Source of the DNA: Bradyrhizobium erythrophlei | Lineage (GTDB): Bacteria > Pseudomonadota > Alphaproteobacteria > Rhizobiales > Xanthobacteraceae | Direction of reading: 5' to 3' | DNA length: 64,000 nucleotides | Assembly: GCF_900129425.1 (NCBI RefSeq) | Contig: NZ_LT670817.1 | Location: forward strand, 124,001 to 188,000 | In this document: positions 7,616 through 16,904 of the stretch, one piece after another | How the letters are laid out: each line of letters starts with the position of its first letter | How positions within the stretch are numbered: position 1 is the first letter of the stretch | Made by a program: the position numbers and the translations under genes | The notes under the pieces: generated by a model | Told to the model about the DNA's origin: nothing | What the model saw: only the letters and a program-made list of their open reading frames with translations | The model's database searches: none

Positions 7616-8044
7616 TTACGTTCGCTTTGCTTGCTCGGCCTCAGCGCGGCCGGCGACGGCATCGAGAACGGCATACCTAGCCTGCTGGATCGACGCGATG
7701 GCGTAGTCGATAGCGACGCCCGCTTCCCACTCCAGTTCTTCGGCGTAATCCTCTGCGCGCTCGACGCCCAGGTCATGCTTTGCCTGAGCAACGCTCGCCT
7801 TCAGGCCGTTCAAGTCGGCGGCGACTTTCGCCTTAACGGCACTCCAGTTTCGAGCAGCAGTGTCATTAGCGGACTTGATTTCCTCATTCACCTTTTCGAC
7901 CGCTGCTGACGCGGCAGCGCGAGCCTGCTCCATGCGTGCAACGACCTTATCATGCGCTTCCTTTTCCGCCGCGGTCACAGCGTCTTCTGCACTCTTGGCC
8001 TGAACCGACAACTCGGCGAGTTGTTCAGATAATCGCTTTGCCAT
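7616..8044 (-). CDS. Cytoplasmic coiled-coil protein of unknown function
   Basis: 142 residues, almost wholly helical in composition (Ala, Glu, Lys rich; one or two prolines at most) with heptad-like spacing through residues 1-100 ('LSEQLAELSVQAKSAEDAV' onward). No signal peptide or membrane segment. Ribosome site AGGAGG sits eight bases before the ATG, so it is probably expressed. A more conserved-looking tail follows, 'YAEELEWEAGVAIDYAIASI'. No neighbours on the same strand. Function unknown; a structural or stress-related helical bundle is possible. Confidence 0.65.
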   Translation of the reverse strand: MAKRLSEQLAELSVQAKSAEDAVTAAEKEAHDKVVARMEQARAAASAAVEKVNEEIKSANDTAARNWSAVKAKVAADLNGLKASVAQAKHDLGVERAEDYAEELEWEAGVAIDYAIASIQQARYAVLDAVAGRAEAEQAKRT

Positions 8045-8511
8045 GGTTTCCTCCTGCCAAATGTTGACTCAACGTCATCAGCGTTAAGGATGGCCTGGAT
8101 TCAGCGTAAGGGCTGCTCTCGGTCAAATCGTCCGCGAGCAGACAGTATACGAGCATGCTTGGTTGATGGCTTCGGTCAACTCGTTCCTGCATACGTGGCG
8201 GTTTGCCGCAGTGATGTAGGGCGGAATTCTGATCCGCCGTTACCGCTACTTTCACGTGATGGCGTATGACGCCTTCCGCCTTCGCCGTAGAAGCTACGGC
8301 GGACGGGTCGGCTCCATCCGCCCTGCGAGCTACCACGAGCTACGAGCTGTTTTTCTCACTCGCCTCTTCGCCGCAAAGTGCTAGAATTTTGTATCGTGAA
8401 AGATCGGATGACACCGCGCGAGCACATTGGTTCCGCTGGTGTCTCGGCTTCAGTTCGCCGGAAGGAACAAAAGAGCGCAGCTTCGCCATCAGCACAAGGG
8501 AGGACATTATC
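8045..8511. other. Intergenic stretch with a dispersed repeat and short hairpin
   Basis: No gene is supported. It holds the repeat at 8258-8325 and a GGCGGA/TCCGCC inverted pair at about 8219-8239. The promoter of the flavoprotein gene should lie in 8340-8500, but I could not place -35/-10 elements with confidence. Confidence 0.45.
8258..8325. repeat. Dispersed REP-like element, copy B
   Basis: Second copy of the unit at 6799-6870, in the same orientation, starting GATGGCGTATGACGCC and ending ATCCGCCCT. The frame of the flavoprotein gene reads back through it, which is one reason to reject the longer start. Confidence 0.7.
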
Positions 8512-10314
8512 ATGCTCGACAAAGCGCCGAACGGAAAAGTGTCTGATTTGCTCAACGCACTCGACCAGGCGCTGTCCGCTGGCGAGGTGGAACAGGCCGC
8601 CGATCTCTTTCAGACCGACTGCTACTGGCGTGACCTCGTGACCTTCACCTGGAACATCAAGACGATGGAGGGCAAGGAACAGGTTCGCGACATGCTCAAG
8701 GCGCGGCTCGCCGATACGAAGCCGTCGAACTGGAAAATTGCTGATGGTGAGGACGCTTCTGAAGCGGATGGAATTACAGAGAGCTGGATACAATTCGAAA
8801 CCGAGGTCGCCCGCGGCTTTGGCCACATGCGCCTGAAGGACGGCCGGATATGGACATTGCTCACGACCATGAGCGAACTCAAGGGGCACGAAGAGCCCGT
8901 TGGCTTCGACCGTCCGATGGGGGCGAAACACGGCGCCGAACGTAATCGAAAAACGTGGAAGGAAGAACGAGAGGCGGAAGCTGCTGAACTCGGTTACTCG
9001 CGCCAGCCCTACTGCGTCATCATTGGAGGCGGTCAGGGCGGCATCGCGCTCGGAGCCCGGCTCCGCCAGCTCAATGTGCCGACGATCATCGTCGAAAAAA
9101 ACGAAAGGCCCGGCGACAGCTGGCGCAAGCGTTACAAGTCACTCTGCCTGCATGATCCGGTTTGGTACGACCATCTGCCCTATCTGCCCTTTCCCCGGAA
9201 CTGGCCGGTCTTCTCACCGAAGGACAAGATCGGGGACTGGCTTGAAATGTATACAAAGGTGATGGAGCTCAACTACTGGGGCTCAACCGAATGCAAGAAG
9301 GCATCTTACGACGAGAAGAGCCGCGAATGGACCGTTGTCGTGCAGCGCGACGGCCAGGAAATCGTCCTCAAACCAAAACAGCTGGTATTTGCGACGGGAA
9401 TGTCCGCCAAGCCCAACATGCCGAAATTCGAAGGCATGGATATTTTCAAGGGCGATCAGCACCATTCGTCGCGGCATCCGGGGCCGGACAAATACAAAAA
9501 CAAGAAAGCCGTTGTGATCGGCTCGAACAATTCCGCCCACGATATTTGTGCAGCACTTTGGGAAGCTGGAGCGGACGTCACTATGGTTCAACGCTCGACG
9601 ACCCATGTTGTGAAATCGGACTCGCTGATGGAGCTCGGATTGGCCCCGCTTTACTCCGAACAGGCGGTCCAGTCCGGAATGACGACGGCCAAAGCCGACC
9701 TGATCTTCGCTTCCCTGCCGTACAGGATTCTGCACGAGTTCCAGATCCCGGTTTACAACGCGATCAGGGAACGCGATGCCGATTACTACAAACGTCTCGA
9801 GAAGGCAGGCTTCCTGCTCGATTATGGTGACGACGATTCCGGTTTGTTCATGAAATACCTCCGGCGTGGATCCGGATACTACATCGACGTCGGTGCTTCG
9901 GAATTGGTAGCCAATGGCAGCATCAAGCTGAAGAGCGGCGTCGATGTCAAAAAACTCACGGAACATTCCGTCATCTTGAGCGACGGGACCGAGCTGCCGG
10001 CCGATCTCGTCGTTTACGCCACCGGCTACGGTTCGATGAACGGCTGGGCCGCGGACCTGATCTCCAGGGAGGTCGCCGACAAGGTGGGCAAGGTCTGGGG
10101 ACTAGGCTCGAATACGACCAAAGACCCGGGCCCGTGGGAAGGCGAGCAGCGAAACATGTGGAAGCCGACGCAGCAGGAGGCGCTTTGGTTCCATGGGGGC
10201 AATCTGCACCAGTCGCGCCACTATTCGCAGTTTCTGTCCCTCCAGTTGAAGGCGCGAATGGAAGGCATTCCCACGCCGGTTTACGGTCTTCAGAAGGTCC
10301 ACCATCTCAGTTGA
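8512..10314 (+). CDS. FAD/NAD(P)-dependent monooxygenase with N-terminal NTF2-like domain
   Basis: 600 residues. Residues about 8-125 look like an NTF2/SnoaL-like alpha+beta domain. Residues 165-600 are a flavin monooxygenase-type enzyme: FAD site 'IIGGGQGGIALGARL' (GGGQGG at 172-177), an FMO-style 'FKGDQHHSSRHPG' segment (312-324), and a second nucleotide fold 'AVVIGSNNSAHDI' (333-345). The second site reads GSNNSA where GxGxxA/G is usual, so its NADPH binding is uncertain. 'VVYATGYGS' fits the ATG-containing motif. It probably oxygenates a small organic substrate (N-, S- or Baeyer-Villiger type); the substrate is unknown. AGGGAGG eight bases before the ATG fixes the start. It is monocistronic, between repeats. 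Confidence 0.85.
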   Translation: MLDKAPNGKVSDLLNALDQALSAGEVEQAADLFQTDCYWRDLVTFTWNIKTMEGKEQVRDMLKARLADTKPSNWKIADGEDASEADGITESWIQFETEVARGFGHMRLKDGRIWTLLTTMSELKGHEEPVGFDRPMGAKHGAERNRKTWKEEREAEAAELGYSRQPYCVIIGGGQGGIALGARLRQLNVPTIIVEKNERPGDSWRKRYKSLCLHDPVWYDHLPYLPFPRNWPVFSPKDKIGDWLEMYTKVMELNYWGSTECKKASYDEKSREWTVVVQRDGQEIVLKPKQLVFATGMSAKPNMPKFEGMDIFKGDQHHSSRHPGPDKYKNKKAVVIGSNNSAHDICAALWEAGADVTMVQRSTTHVVKSDSLMELGLAPLYSEQAVQSGMTTAKADLIFASLPYRILHEFQIPVYNAIRERDADYYKRLEKAGFLLDYGDDDSGLFMKYLRRGSGYYIDVGASELVANGSIKLKSGVDVKKLTEHSVILSDGTELPADLVVYATGYGSMNGWAADLISREVADKVGKVWGLGSNTTKDPGPWEGEQRNMWKPTQQEALWFHGGNLHQSRHYSQFLSLQLKARMEGIPTPVYGLQKVHHLS

Positions 10315-10340
10315 TCGGCCTGTTCGATTCTTGAAGATGG

Positions 10341-10553
10341 TCAGGTAGCACGAGTCCGGAGGCGGGCTTCAATCCGCCCTACCAGCTGGTTTGAATTGCG
10401 GCAGCGCTTCCAGCGCAAAACGGTTCGACCAATTATGGCAATCATCAGCACGGCCGAAAGCGCCCCGACATATGGCGCGAAAAGCAGAAATAGAGTTATC
10501 GCGATGCAAATACAAAACGAAGTCTTTAACGGATCTGGTTTTTCGTCGAGCAT
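10341..10553 (-). CDS. Possible small membrane protein
   Basis: 70 residues with a hydrophobic stretch at about 13-46 ('FCICIAITLFLLFAPYVGAL' onward), enough for one long or two short membrane helices, then a basic tail. The last residues read into a short GGCGGG/TCCGCC repeat at 10361-10381, so the natural end is doubtful. No good ribosome site. Could be chance coding. Confidence 0.3.
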   Translation of the reverse strand: MLDEKPDPLKTSFCICIAITLFLLFAPYVGALSAVLMIAIIGRTVLRWKRCRNSNQLVGRIEARLRTRAT

Positions 10554-10650
10554 TCATCGCCCCACAAGGCCATGCAAGGCCGCCTCAGTTAGCGGCCTCC
10601 CTAACGCATTTTCCAGTTGTATCGAACCACCATCAGGCACCCAACCGGCC

Positions 10651-10757
10651 TGATGGTTCGAGACGCGCGGCGTTGCCGCGCTCCTCACCATGAGGGTCTC
10701 AGACCTCATCCTGAGGAGCATCGCGAAGCGATGCGTCTCGAAGGATGATGCCACCGA
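10651..10757. repeat. Dispersed intergenic repeat, family 2, copy 1
   Basis: The unit runs from GGTTCGAGACGCGCG through CTCACCATGAGGGTCT and CCTCATCCTGAGGAGC to GCGTCTCGAAGGATGA. Copy 2 is at 12845-12970. It contains several nested palindromes and its ends are mutually complementary, so it can fold as a multi-arm structure. Confidence 0.7.
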
Positions 10758-10783
10758 ACTGGCAAGTGCTCTAGGGAGCTCCG

Positions 10784-11107
10784 TCAATCTGCCATCGGGA
10801 CAAGCGTGGCCTCAAAGGGCAGGTCCGGCGCTTGTTTGGCGGTTCCTGCGCATGATGCCGTCGTCGGCGTAGATTTGCCGATCAGTGTCAAATCCAAATT
10901 GTCGATGCCGAAAACAGAAGGCTGCCCCGGCGTATGCCGCTGCGTCCTGACGGAAGCCGAAAACCTGTCGCCGTTTTGAAAATATGTCCCAGCGTAGGCG
11001 AGCATTGTATCGCCACCGGTCAGTTTGCCGTCGCTGAGTACAACTATGCCGGTTCCTTCTCCCTGCGGGGTCCTGAACCAGGCAGAATAGCTTCCGTTTC
11101 GCAGCAT
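10784..11107 (-). CDS. GrlR-like regulatory-domain protein
   Basis: 107 residues from the preferred ATG at 11107 (AGGTGG just upstream). The pattern 'MLRNGSYSAWFRTPQGEGTG', 'VVLSDGKLTGGDT', 'GTYFQNGDRFSASV' and 'SVFGIDNLDLTLIG' matches the small beta-barrel domain of GrlR, known as the negative regulator of the LEE type III system in enteropathogens. Similar orphan proteins exist in rhizobia without that system. No GrlA partner or type III genes are in the window, so the role here is open (ligand-binding or regulatory). A longer frame to 11167 has no family match in its first 20 residues. Confidence 0.65.
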   Translation of the reverse strand: MLRNGSYSAWFRTPQGEGTGIVVLSDGKLTGGDTMLAYAGTYFQNGDRFSASVRTQRHTPGQPSVFGIDNLDLTLIGKSTPTTASCAGTAKQAPDLPFEATLVPMAD

Positions 11108-11329
11108 GCGCCACCTAAAGACCTGTGCGGGTGCTCGGGTTGCCGTCGTAGCAGCTATAGGTTGCATAATGGTTTACGGGTTTGTCTTGCTTTTCAACAG
11201 TTGGCAGCGCCTGCGCGCAGGTCAGCTGATTTGCCCGACGGGCGCCCGGCTGATTTTCCTGTCCAGCCCCTTTTGAAAAAATATTCTGGTTTTCCGAAGA
11301 CGCAAATCAGTTGTATGTCTGTTGCCGTC

Positions 11330-11740
11330 CTGTCCCACTCAGAGGGGCGGCTCGCGACGTCACGGACGCGGGGCGGGATGCGGTGGACGCGGCGGCGCGC
11401 TTGACGGGCGTTGCTTGCAGCGGACGGCGAAGACGTGTGGTCCTGACACCCCGACGCTGGTGTCAAGTTTGCGGATTAATCCGCGTAACGACGGTGGCAA
11501 GAAAGCCGATCACCGGGGAGAGCACGGTATAAGCCGTAAACCATTGCGTGCGAGAATGTCGGGTGTTTTCCGATGGCTCGCTGTGAATACTCGTGTGCAT
11601 ACTACTACCAATATGCGCACACGAGGCTGCGGGTGCATCGGGCGCCCGGCATTCCCCACGCCCTCTGTTTTCAGGGCGGAGATCAATTGCAAACCTCGGA
11701 CGCATCGCGCCGCGAGATCGCGAAGGTGTATCTGCATTTG
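11330..11740. repeat. Large dispersed non-coding element
   Basis: This stretch has the layout of a several-hundred-base repeated module I recall from Bradyrhizobium, Rhodopseudomonas and Nitrobacter genomes. Marker phrases are TCCCACTCAGAGGGGCG near the start, CACCGGGGAGAGCACGG at about 11512, AGCCGTAAACCATTGCG near 11532, an imperfect GTGTGCAT / ATGCGCACAC hairpin at about 11592-11623, and GGCATTCCCCACGCCCTC. Small frames across it are not genes. Whether it is transcribed is unknown. Confidence 0.5.
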
Positions 11741-11741
11741 C

Positions 11742-11823
11742 CGTCATTGCGAGGAGCGAAGCGACGAAGCAATCCATTCTTTCTTTCTGCTCTATGGATT
11801 GCTTCGCTTCGCTCGCAATGACG
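11742..11823. repeat. Long inverted repeat (REP-like, family 3)
   Basis: Left arm 11742-11777 and right arm 11794-11823 are near-complementary (CGTCATTGCGAG ... CTCGCAATGACG), with GAAGCGACGAAGCAATCCAT in the left arm and a loop of about 16 bases. This type is widespread between genes in Bradyrhizobium. Confidence 0.75.
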
Positions 11824-11838
11824 TTCCACACTCTCCAC

Positions 11839-11943
11839 TGTCATCACCCGCATGCGGGTGATCCAGTACTCCGAGACGCCAGTGATAGAATCGAGAGGCC
11901 GCGGCGTACTGGATACCCCGCATGCGTGCGCGGGGTATGACGA
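11839..11943. repeat. Dispersed repeat (family 4) next to family 3
   Basis: TGTCATCACCCGCATGCGGG at the left and CCCCGCATGCG...GGGGTATGACGA at the right enclose an ATCCAGTACTCC / GTACTGGAT pair. This gives a long imperfect hairpin of about 100 bases, typical of rhizobial intergenic repeats. No gene lies between here and the GST start at 12133. Confidence 0.65.
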
Positions 11944-12132
11944 GCCCAGGGTGCAGCGCGAGCGCGCCTCCTGACGTCGAGATTTTGTTTGCGGCGCCGT
12001 ATTGATTACTACCAGCCACTCGACGCAAGTTGGCCCGGAGAAATCCGGCCATCGCCGCGCGGCCCGGAATCACGAAAGGCAAACGAATGGGCAGTCCATT
12101 CCAAGCCTCAAGAACCAGGAGTACGGAACGAC

Positions 12133-12783
12133 ATGATCACACTGTATCATTGCCACGCCGCGCGCTCGTTCCGGCCGCTGTGGATGCTGGAAGAACTCGG
12201 GCTGCCCTACGACCTGAAAATGCTGCCGTTCCCGCCGCGGGTATTCGCCAAGGAATATCTCGCGCTCAATCCGCTCGGCACCATCCCCTTGATGATCGAC
12301 GGCGAAACAAAAATGACGGAGTCCTCCGGCATCTGCCACTATCTCGGCACCCGTTATGGGCCGACGCCTTTGATCGTCGGTGCCGGCGAGCCGGCCTTCG
12401 GCGCATTCCTGAACTGGATGTATTTCAGCGATGCGACGCTGACCTTTCCGCAGACGCTGGTGCTGCGCTACACGCAGCTCGAGCCGGAAGAGCGGCGCAA
12501 TCCGCAGGTCGCGACCGACTACGCCAAATGGTTTCTCGGCCGGCTGCGCGCCGTCGAGGCCGCCACCGCCGGGGCGGAGACACTGTGCGCCGGACGGTTC
12601 ACGGCGGCCGACATCGTCGTCGGCTACGCCTTGCGGCTTGCCGAAAACATCGGGCTGGCAAAAGATTTCGGGCCCAACGTCGCGGCCTACTGGCAGCGCC
12701 TGCAGGCGCGCGACGGTTTTCGCCGCGCGGTGGCTGCCGAAAATCTCGCCGGCGAACAGCAAAACGTCGCGCGGCGCACCTGA
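12133..12783 (+). CDS. Glutathione S-transferase family protein
   Basis: 216 residues. The N-terminal thioredoxin-like domain starts 'MITLYHCHAARSFRPLWMLE', with the cis-Pro region 'NPLGTIPLMIDG' and the glutathione-contact 'MTESSGICHYL' (Glu-Ser-Ser). An all-helical C-terminal domain contains 'RFTAADIVVGYAL', the usual N-capping box. It should bind glutathione in the cytoplasm; class and substrate are not clear. The ATG at 12133 is chosen because the fold starts there and AGGAG lies about 11 bases upstream; the frame is open to 11989 through repeat DNA. No operon partner. Confidence 0.9.
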   Translation: MITLYHCHAARSFRPLWMLEELGLPYDLKMLPFPPRVFAKEYLALNPLGTIPLMIDGETKMTESSGICHYLGTRYGPTPLIVGAGEPAFGAFLNWMYFSDATLTFPQTLVLRYTQLEPEERRNPQVATDYAKWFLGRLRAVEAATAGAETLCAGRFTAADIVVGYALRLAENIGLAKDFGPNVAAYWQRLQARDGFRRAVAAENLAGEQQNVARRT

Positions 12784-12844
12784 TGCTGTCGCGGCTTAAA
12801 GCGTTTTCCGGTTTTCTTGAATCATTGTCGCTTCTCTCGCGGCC

Positions 12845-12970
12845 TCATGGTTCGAGACGCGCGAAGACGCGCTCCTCACCATGAGGGTCTGGCACCTCAT
12901 CCTGAGGAGCATCGCCAACGGGTCGCGCGAATGCGCGCCCCGTTGGTAATGCGTCTCGAAGGATGAAGCC
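12845..12970. repeat. Dispersed intergenic repeat, family 2, copy 2, with added hairpin
   Basis: Same unit as 10651-10757 but longer. Between GAGGAGCATCGC and ATGCGTCTCGAAGGATGA it carries an extra stem-loop CCAACGGG...CGCGC-GAAT-GCGCG...CCCGTTGG. It lies between convergent genes (GST and the ABC ATPase) and may act as a transcription barrier. Confidence 0.7.
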
Positions 12971-12988
12971 ACTGACCTAGAACCAGTG

Positions 12989-13977
12989 CTAGCTTTCCTT
13001 CCCGGTCCCATCATTGAGGAAACACGCCACCTGATGCTGCCCTCCGATGTCAACCAGTTCAGGTCTTTCCACCCTGCATCGATCCATGACATGCCGGCAG
13101 CGGGTGTGGAAGGCGCAGCCCGATGGCGGATTGATCGGGCTCGGCACGTCGCCATCGATCAGCGGCGTCAGGCGTCTTGCCGTGGGATCCGCGACGGGAA
13201 CGGAGGCCAGCAAGGCCTGCGTATAGGGATGGCGGGGGTTGGCGAACAGCTCGCGCTTCCCGGCGATTTCGACGATGCGCCCGAGATACATCACTGCGAC
13301 GCGGTGACTGATATGGGCCACCACGGCGAGATCATGCGCGATGAACAGATAGGAGAAGCCGTGGCTTCGCTGCAGGTCGATCAACAGATTGATCACCTGG
13401 GCCTGGATCGAGACGTCGAGCGCCGATACCGGCTCGTCGCAGACGATCAGATCGGGCCGGAGCGACAGCGCGCGCGCGATGCAGATGCGCTGGCGCTGGC
13501 CGCCGGAGAACTGGTGCGGATAATTGTGCATCTGATCCGGCCGCAAGCCCACCTGCTCGAACAGTTCGGCGACCCGCTCGCGCCTTTCGTTGCCCGTGGC
13601 GAGGCGATGGACGCTGAGCGGCTCGCCGACGATGTCGCCGGCTGTCATGCGCGGATTGAGCGAAGCGAACGGGTCCTGGAAGATGATCTGCATCGAACGC
13701 CTGTTCGGACGCAACGCGGCCTTGCCGAGATGGGTGATGTCCAGGCCATTGAGCCGGATGCTGCCGGCGGTGGGCTCGACCAGGCGCAGGATGCTGCGCG
13801 CGACCGTCGATTTGCCGCAGCCGGACTCACCGACAAGCCCGAGCGTCTCCCCGACGCCGACCGTAAAACTGACGCCGTCCACGGCATGCACGGCGCCGAC
13901 ATTGCGGCGAAGGATGCCGCTTCGCACCGGATAGTGTTTTATGAGGTCCGAGACTTCGAGCAACGGGGGGGCGTCGG

Positions 13978-13981
<4 letters not shown>
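12989..13981 (-). CDS. Oligopeptide/dipeptide ABC transporter ATP-binding protein (DppF/OppF type)
   Basis: 330 residues. Walker A 'GLVGESGCGKST', signature 'QFSGGQRQRI', Walker B 'LIVCDEPVSALD' and the switch His in 'FIAHDLAVV' are all present. The C-terminal 'NPPSGCAFHTRCRHVMDRC' Cys cluster is the usual OppD/OppF tail that can hold an iron-sulfur cluster. The start ATG at 13981 overlaps the stop of the preceding ATPase gene (ATGA). Last gene of the five-gene importer operon. Confidence 0.93.
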
Positions 13982-14990
<1,009 letters not shown>

Positions 14991-14991
<1 letters not shown>

Positions 14992-15884
14992 CAGCCGCGC
15001 TGCCTCGGGTCGAGGATATCGCGCAGCGCGTCGCCGAGCAGGTTGGTTCCGAACACCGCAAGACTGATGGCCACGCCTGGAAAAATCACCAGCCATGGCG
15101 CGGTACGGACGTATTCCGCCGCCGACTCCGACAGCATGCGCCCCCATGACGGATACGGCTCGGGAATGCCAAGGCCGAGAAACGACAGCGAGGCTTCGGT
15201 GAGGATTGCGGAGCCGAGTTGCGCGGTCGCCAGCACGATCAAGGGCGCCAGCGTGTTGGGCAGAACGTGACGCAGCGCAATCCGTGTCTCGCTCATGCCG
15301 ATGGATTTGGCGGCCTCGACGAACGGCAACTCGCGCAGCGCCAAAGTGTTGGCGCGTATCACGCGGGCGACGGTGGGAATAAGCGGGATGGCGATCGCGA
15401 TGATCACATTCGGCAGCGACGGTCCCAAGGCGGCGGTCATTACCAGTGCGAGCACCAGCAGCGGCAAGGCCTGCAAGATATCGGTAATCCGCTGGAAGAC
15501 CAGATCGACCCAGCCGGACAGATAGCCCGATGCGAGTCCGATCGTCACGCCGAATGCCGAACCCAGCGCGGTCGAGCCGATGCCGACGGCCAGCGATATG
15601 CGGGCACCGTGGATGATCCGGCTCCAGACGTCGCGGCCGAAGGAGTCCGTTCCCATCCAGTGCTGGGCGCTGGGAGCGGCGAGCGCATGCGCGGAATCAA
15701 TGTCCAGGGGATTAAAGCGGCAGATGACATCGGCAAGCCCCGCGGCCAGCACGAACATCACCATGATGATCAGGCCGGCGGTGCCCAGCACGTGGCGTTG
15801 CGCAAGGAAGGCAAGCTTGCGCCAGCCATGCGTGGAATGGGCGCCGGCGCGTCGGAGTTCGGCATCGTAGTTGATCGCGTCCAA
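14991..15884 (-). CDS. Oligopeptide/dipeptide ABC transporter permease (DppC type)
   Basis: 297 residues. One N-terminal membrane segment (about 30-52), the 'HWMGTDSFGRDVWSRIIHGA' element typical of DppC/OppC, then a five-segment permease core with an EAA-type loop 'EAAKSIGMSETRIALRHVLP'. It forms the inner-membrane channel with the DppB-type protein, whose gene ends 18 bases upstream. Confidence 0.93.
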
Positions 15885-15902
15885 TGGGTCCTCTCGTTCC
15901 GG

Positions 15903-16850
15903 CTAGTCCGCGTATCTGATCCGTGGGTCGACCACCGCATAGAGCATGTCGACCGTGAAGTTTGCGACCACGACCACCACGGCGATCAGCATCACCAGGT
16001 TCTGGACGATCGGATAGTCGCGCCACCGGATCGCCTCGACCAGAAAGCGGGCGACGCCGGGGATGTTGAAAACGGTTTCGGTGACGATCAGCCCGCCGAC
16101 CAGGAAAGCCGCCTCGATGCCGATCACGGTGATGACAGGCAGAATGGCGTTCTTCAGTGCATGGTGATAGTTGACCGCCGCCTCCGACGCGCCCTTGGCG
16201 CGGGCGGTGCGGATGTAATCCTGCCGCAGTACCTCGAGCATCGAGGAGCGGGTGATCCGCATCACCAGCGCGGCGCTGCGAAAGCCGACGGCCAGGGCCG
16301 GGATGCAATAGATGGCGAATGCCTCGGTCCACGTTTTCGGGTTCGGATTGAAGATCGGCATGGTGCCGAACAGCGAGACCGAGGCCATCAGGATCAACAG
16401 GCCGAGCCAGAACGACGGCAGCGACAGGCCGCTCAGGCTTACGACGCGCAGGAAATAGTCGAGCCGCGTGCCTTGTTTCACCGCGCTGATGACGCCGAGG
16501 GGAACGCCGATCGACACGGAGAACAACAGGGCCAGCCCAGCCAGCCGCGCCGTAATCGGAATCCGCGGCAGGATTTCGTCGAGCGCAGGCTTTTCGGAGA
16601 CATAGGAATAGCCGAGGTCGCCGCGCGCGAGCCCGCCGATCCAGTGCAGATATTGCACGACCATCGGCTGGTCGAGCCCGAGCTCCTGCTCCAGATGCAC
16701 CTTGTCGGCCGGATCGACATAGCCCGCGGCGGCAAACAGGATGTCGACGATATTGCCCGGCACGATGTGCAGCAGCACAAAAATGATGACCGAGATCCCG
16801 AACAGGGTCACGAGCATCAGGACGAGGCGCCGCACGATATAGGCAAACAC
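15903..16850 (-). CDS. Oligopeptide/dipeptide ABC transporter permease (DppB type)
   Basis: 315 residues. Starts with the classic DppB/OppB segment 'YIVRRLVLMLVTLFGISVII' and 'HIVPGN', a periplasmic loop, then the permease core with 'RTARAKGASEAAVNYHHALK' (EAA-type loop facing the ATPase). C-terminal 'DMLYAVVDPRIRY' is a family hallmark. 54 bases separate it from the binding-protein gene upstream. Confidence 0.93.
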   Translation of the reverse strand: MFAYIVRRLVLMLVTLFGISVIIFVLLHIVPGNIVDILFAAAGYVDPADKVHLEQELGLDQPMVVQYLHWIGGLARGDLGYSYVSEKPALDEILPRIPITARLAGLALLFSVSIGVPLGVISAVKQGTRLDYFLRVVSLSGLSLPSFWLGLLILMASVSLFGTMPIFNPNPKTWTEAFAIYCIPALAVGFRSAALVMRITRSSMLEVLRQDYIRTARAKGASEAAVNYHHALKNAILPVITVIGIEAAFLVGGLIVTETVFNIPGVARFLVEAIRWRDYPIVQNLVMLIAVVVVVANFTVDMLYAVVDPRIRYAD

Positions 16851-16904
16851 CTGGCTGCTCCCTTGACTGGCGCGAGGTCTTACATCCGCTTGTGGCGGTT
16901 GACG

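Noticed and set aside
11322..11861. Plus-strand 179-codon frame.
   Set aside because: It lies wholly in dispersed repeat DNA, and its peptide is the familiar chance translation of that repeat.
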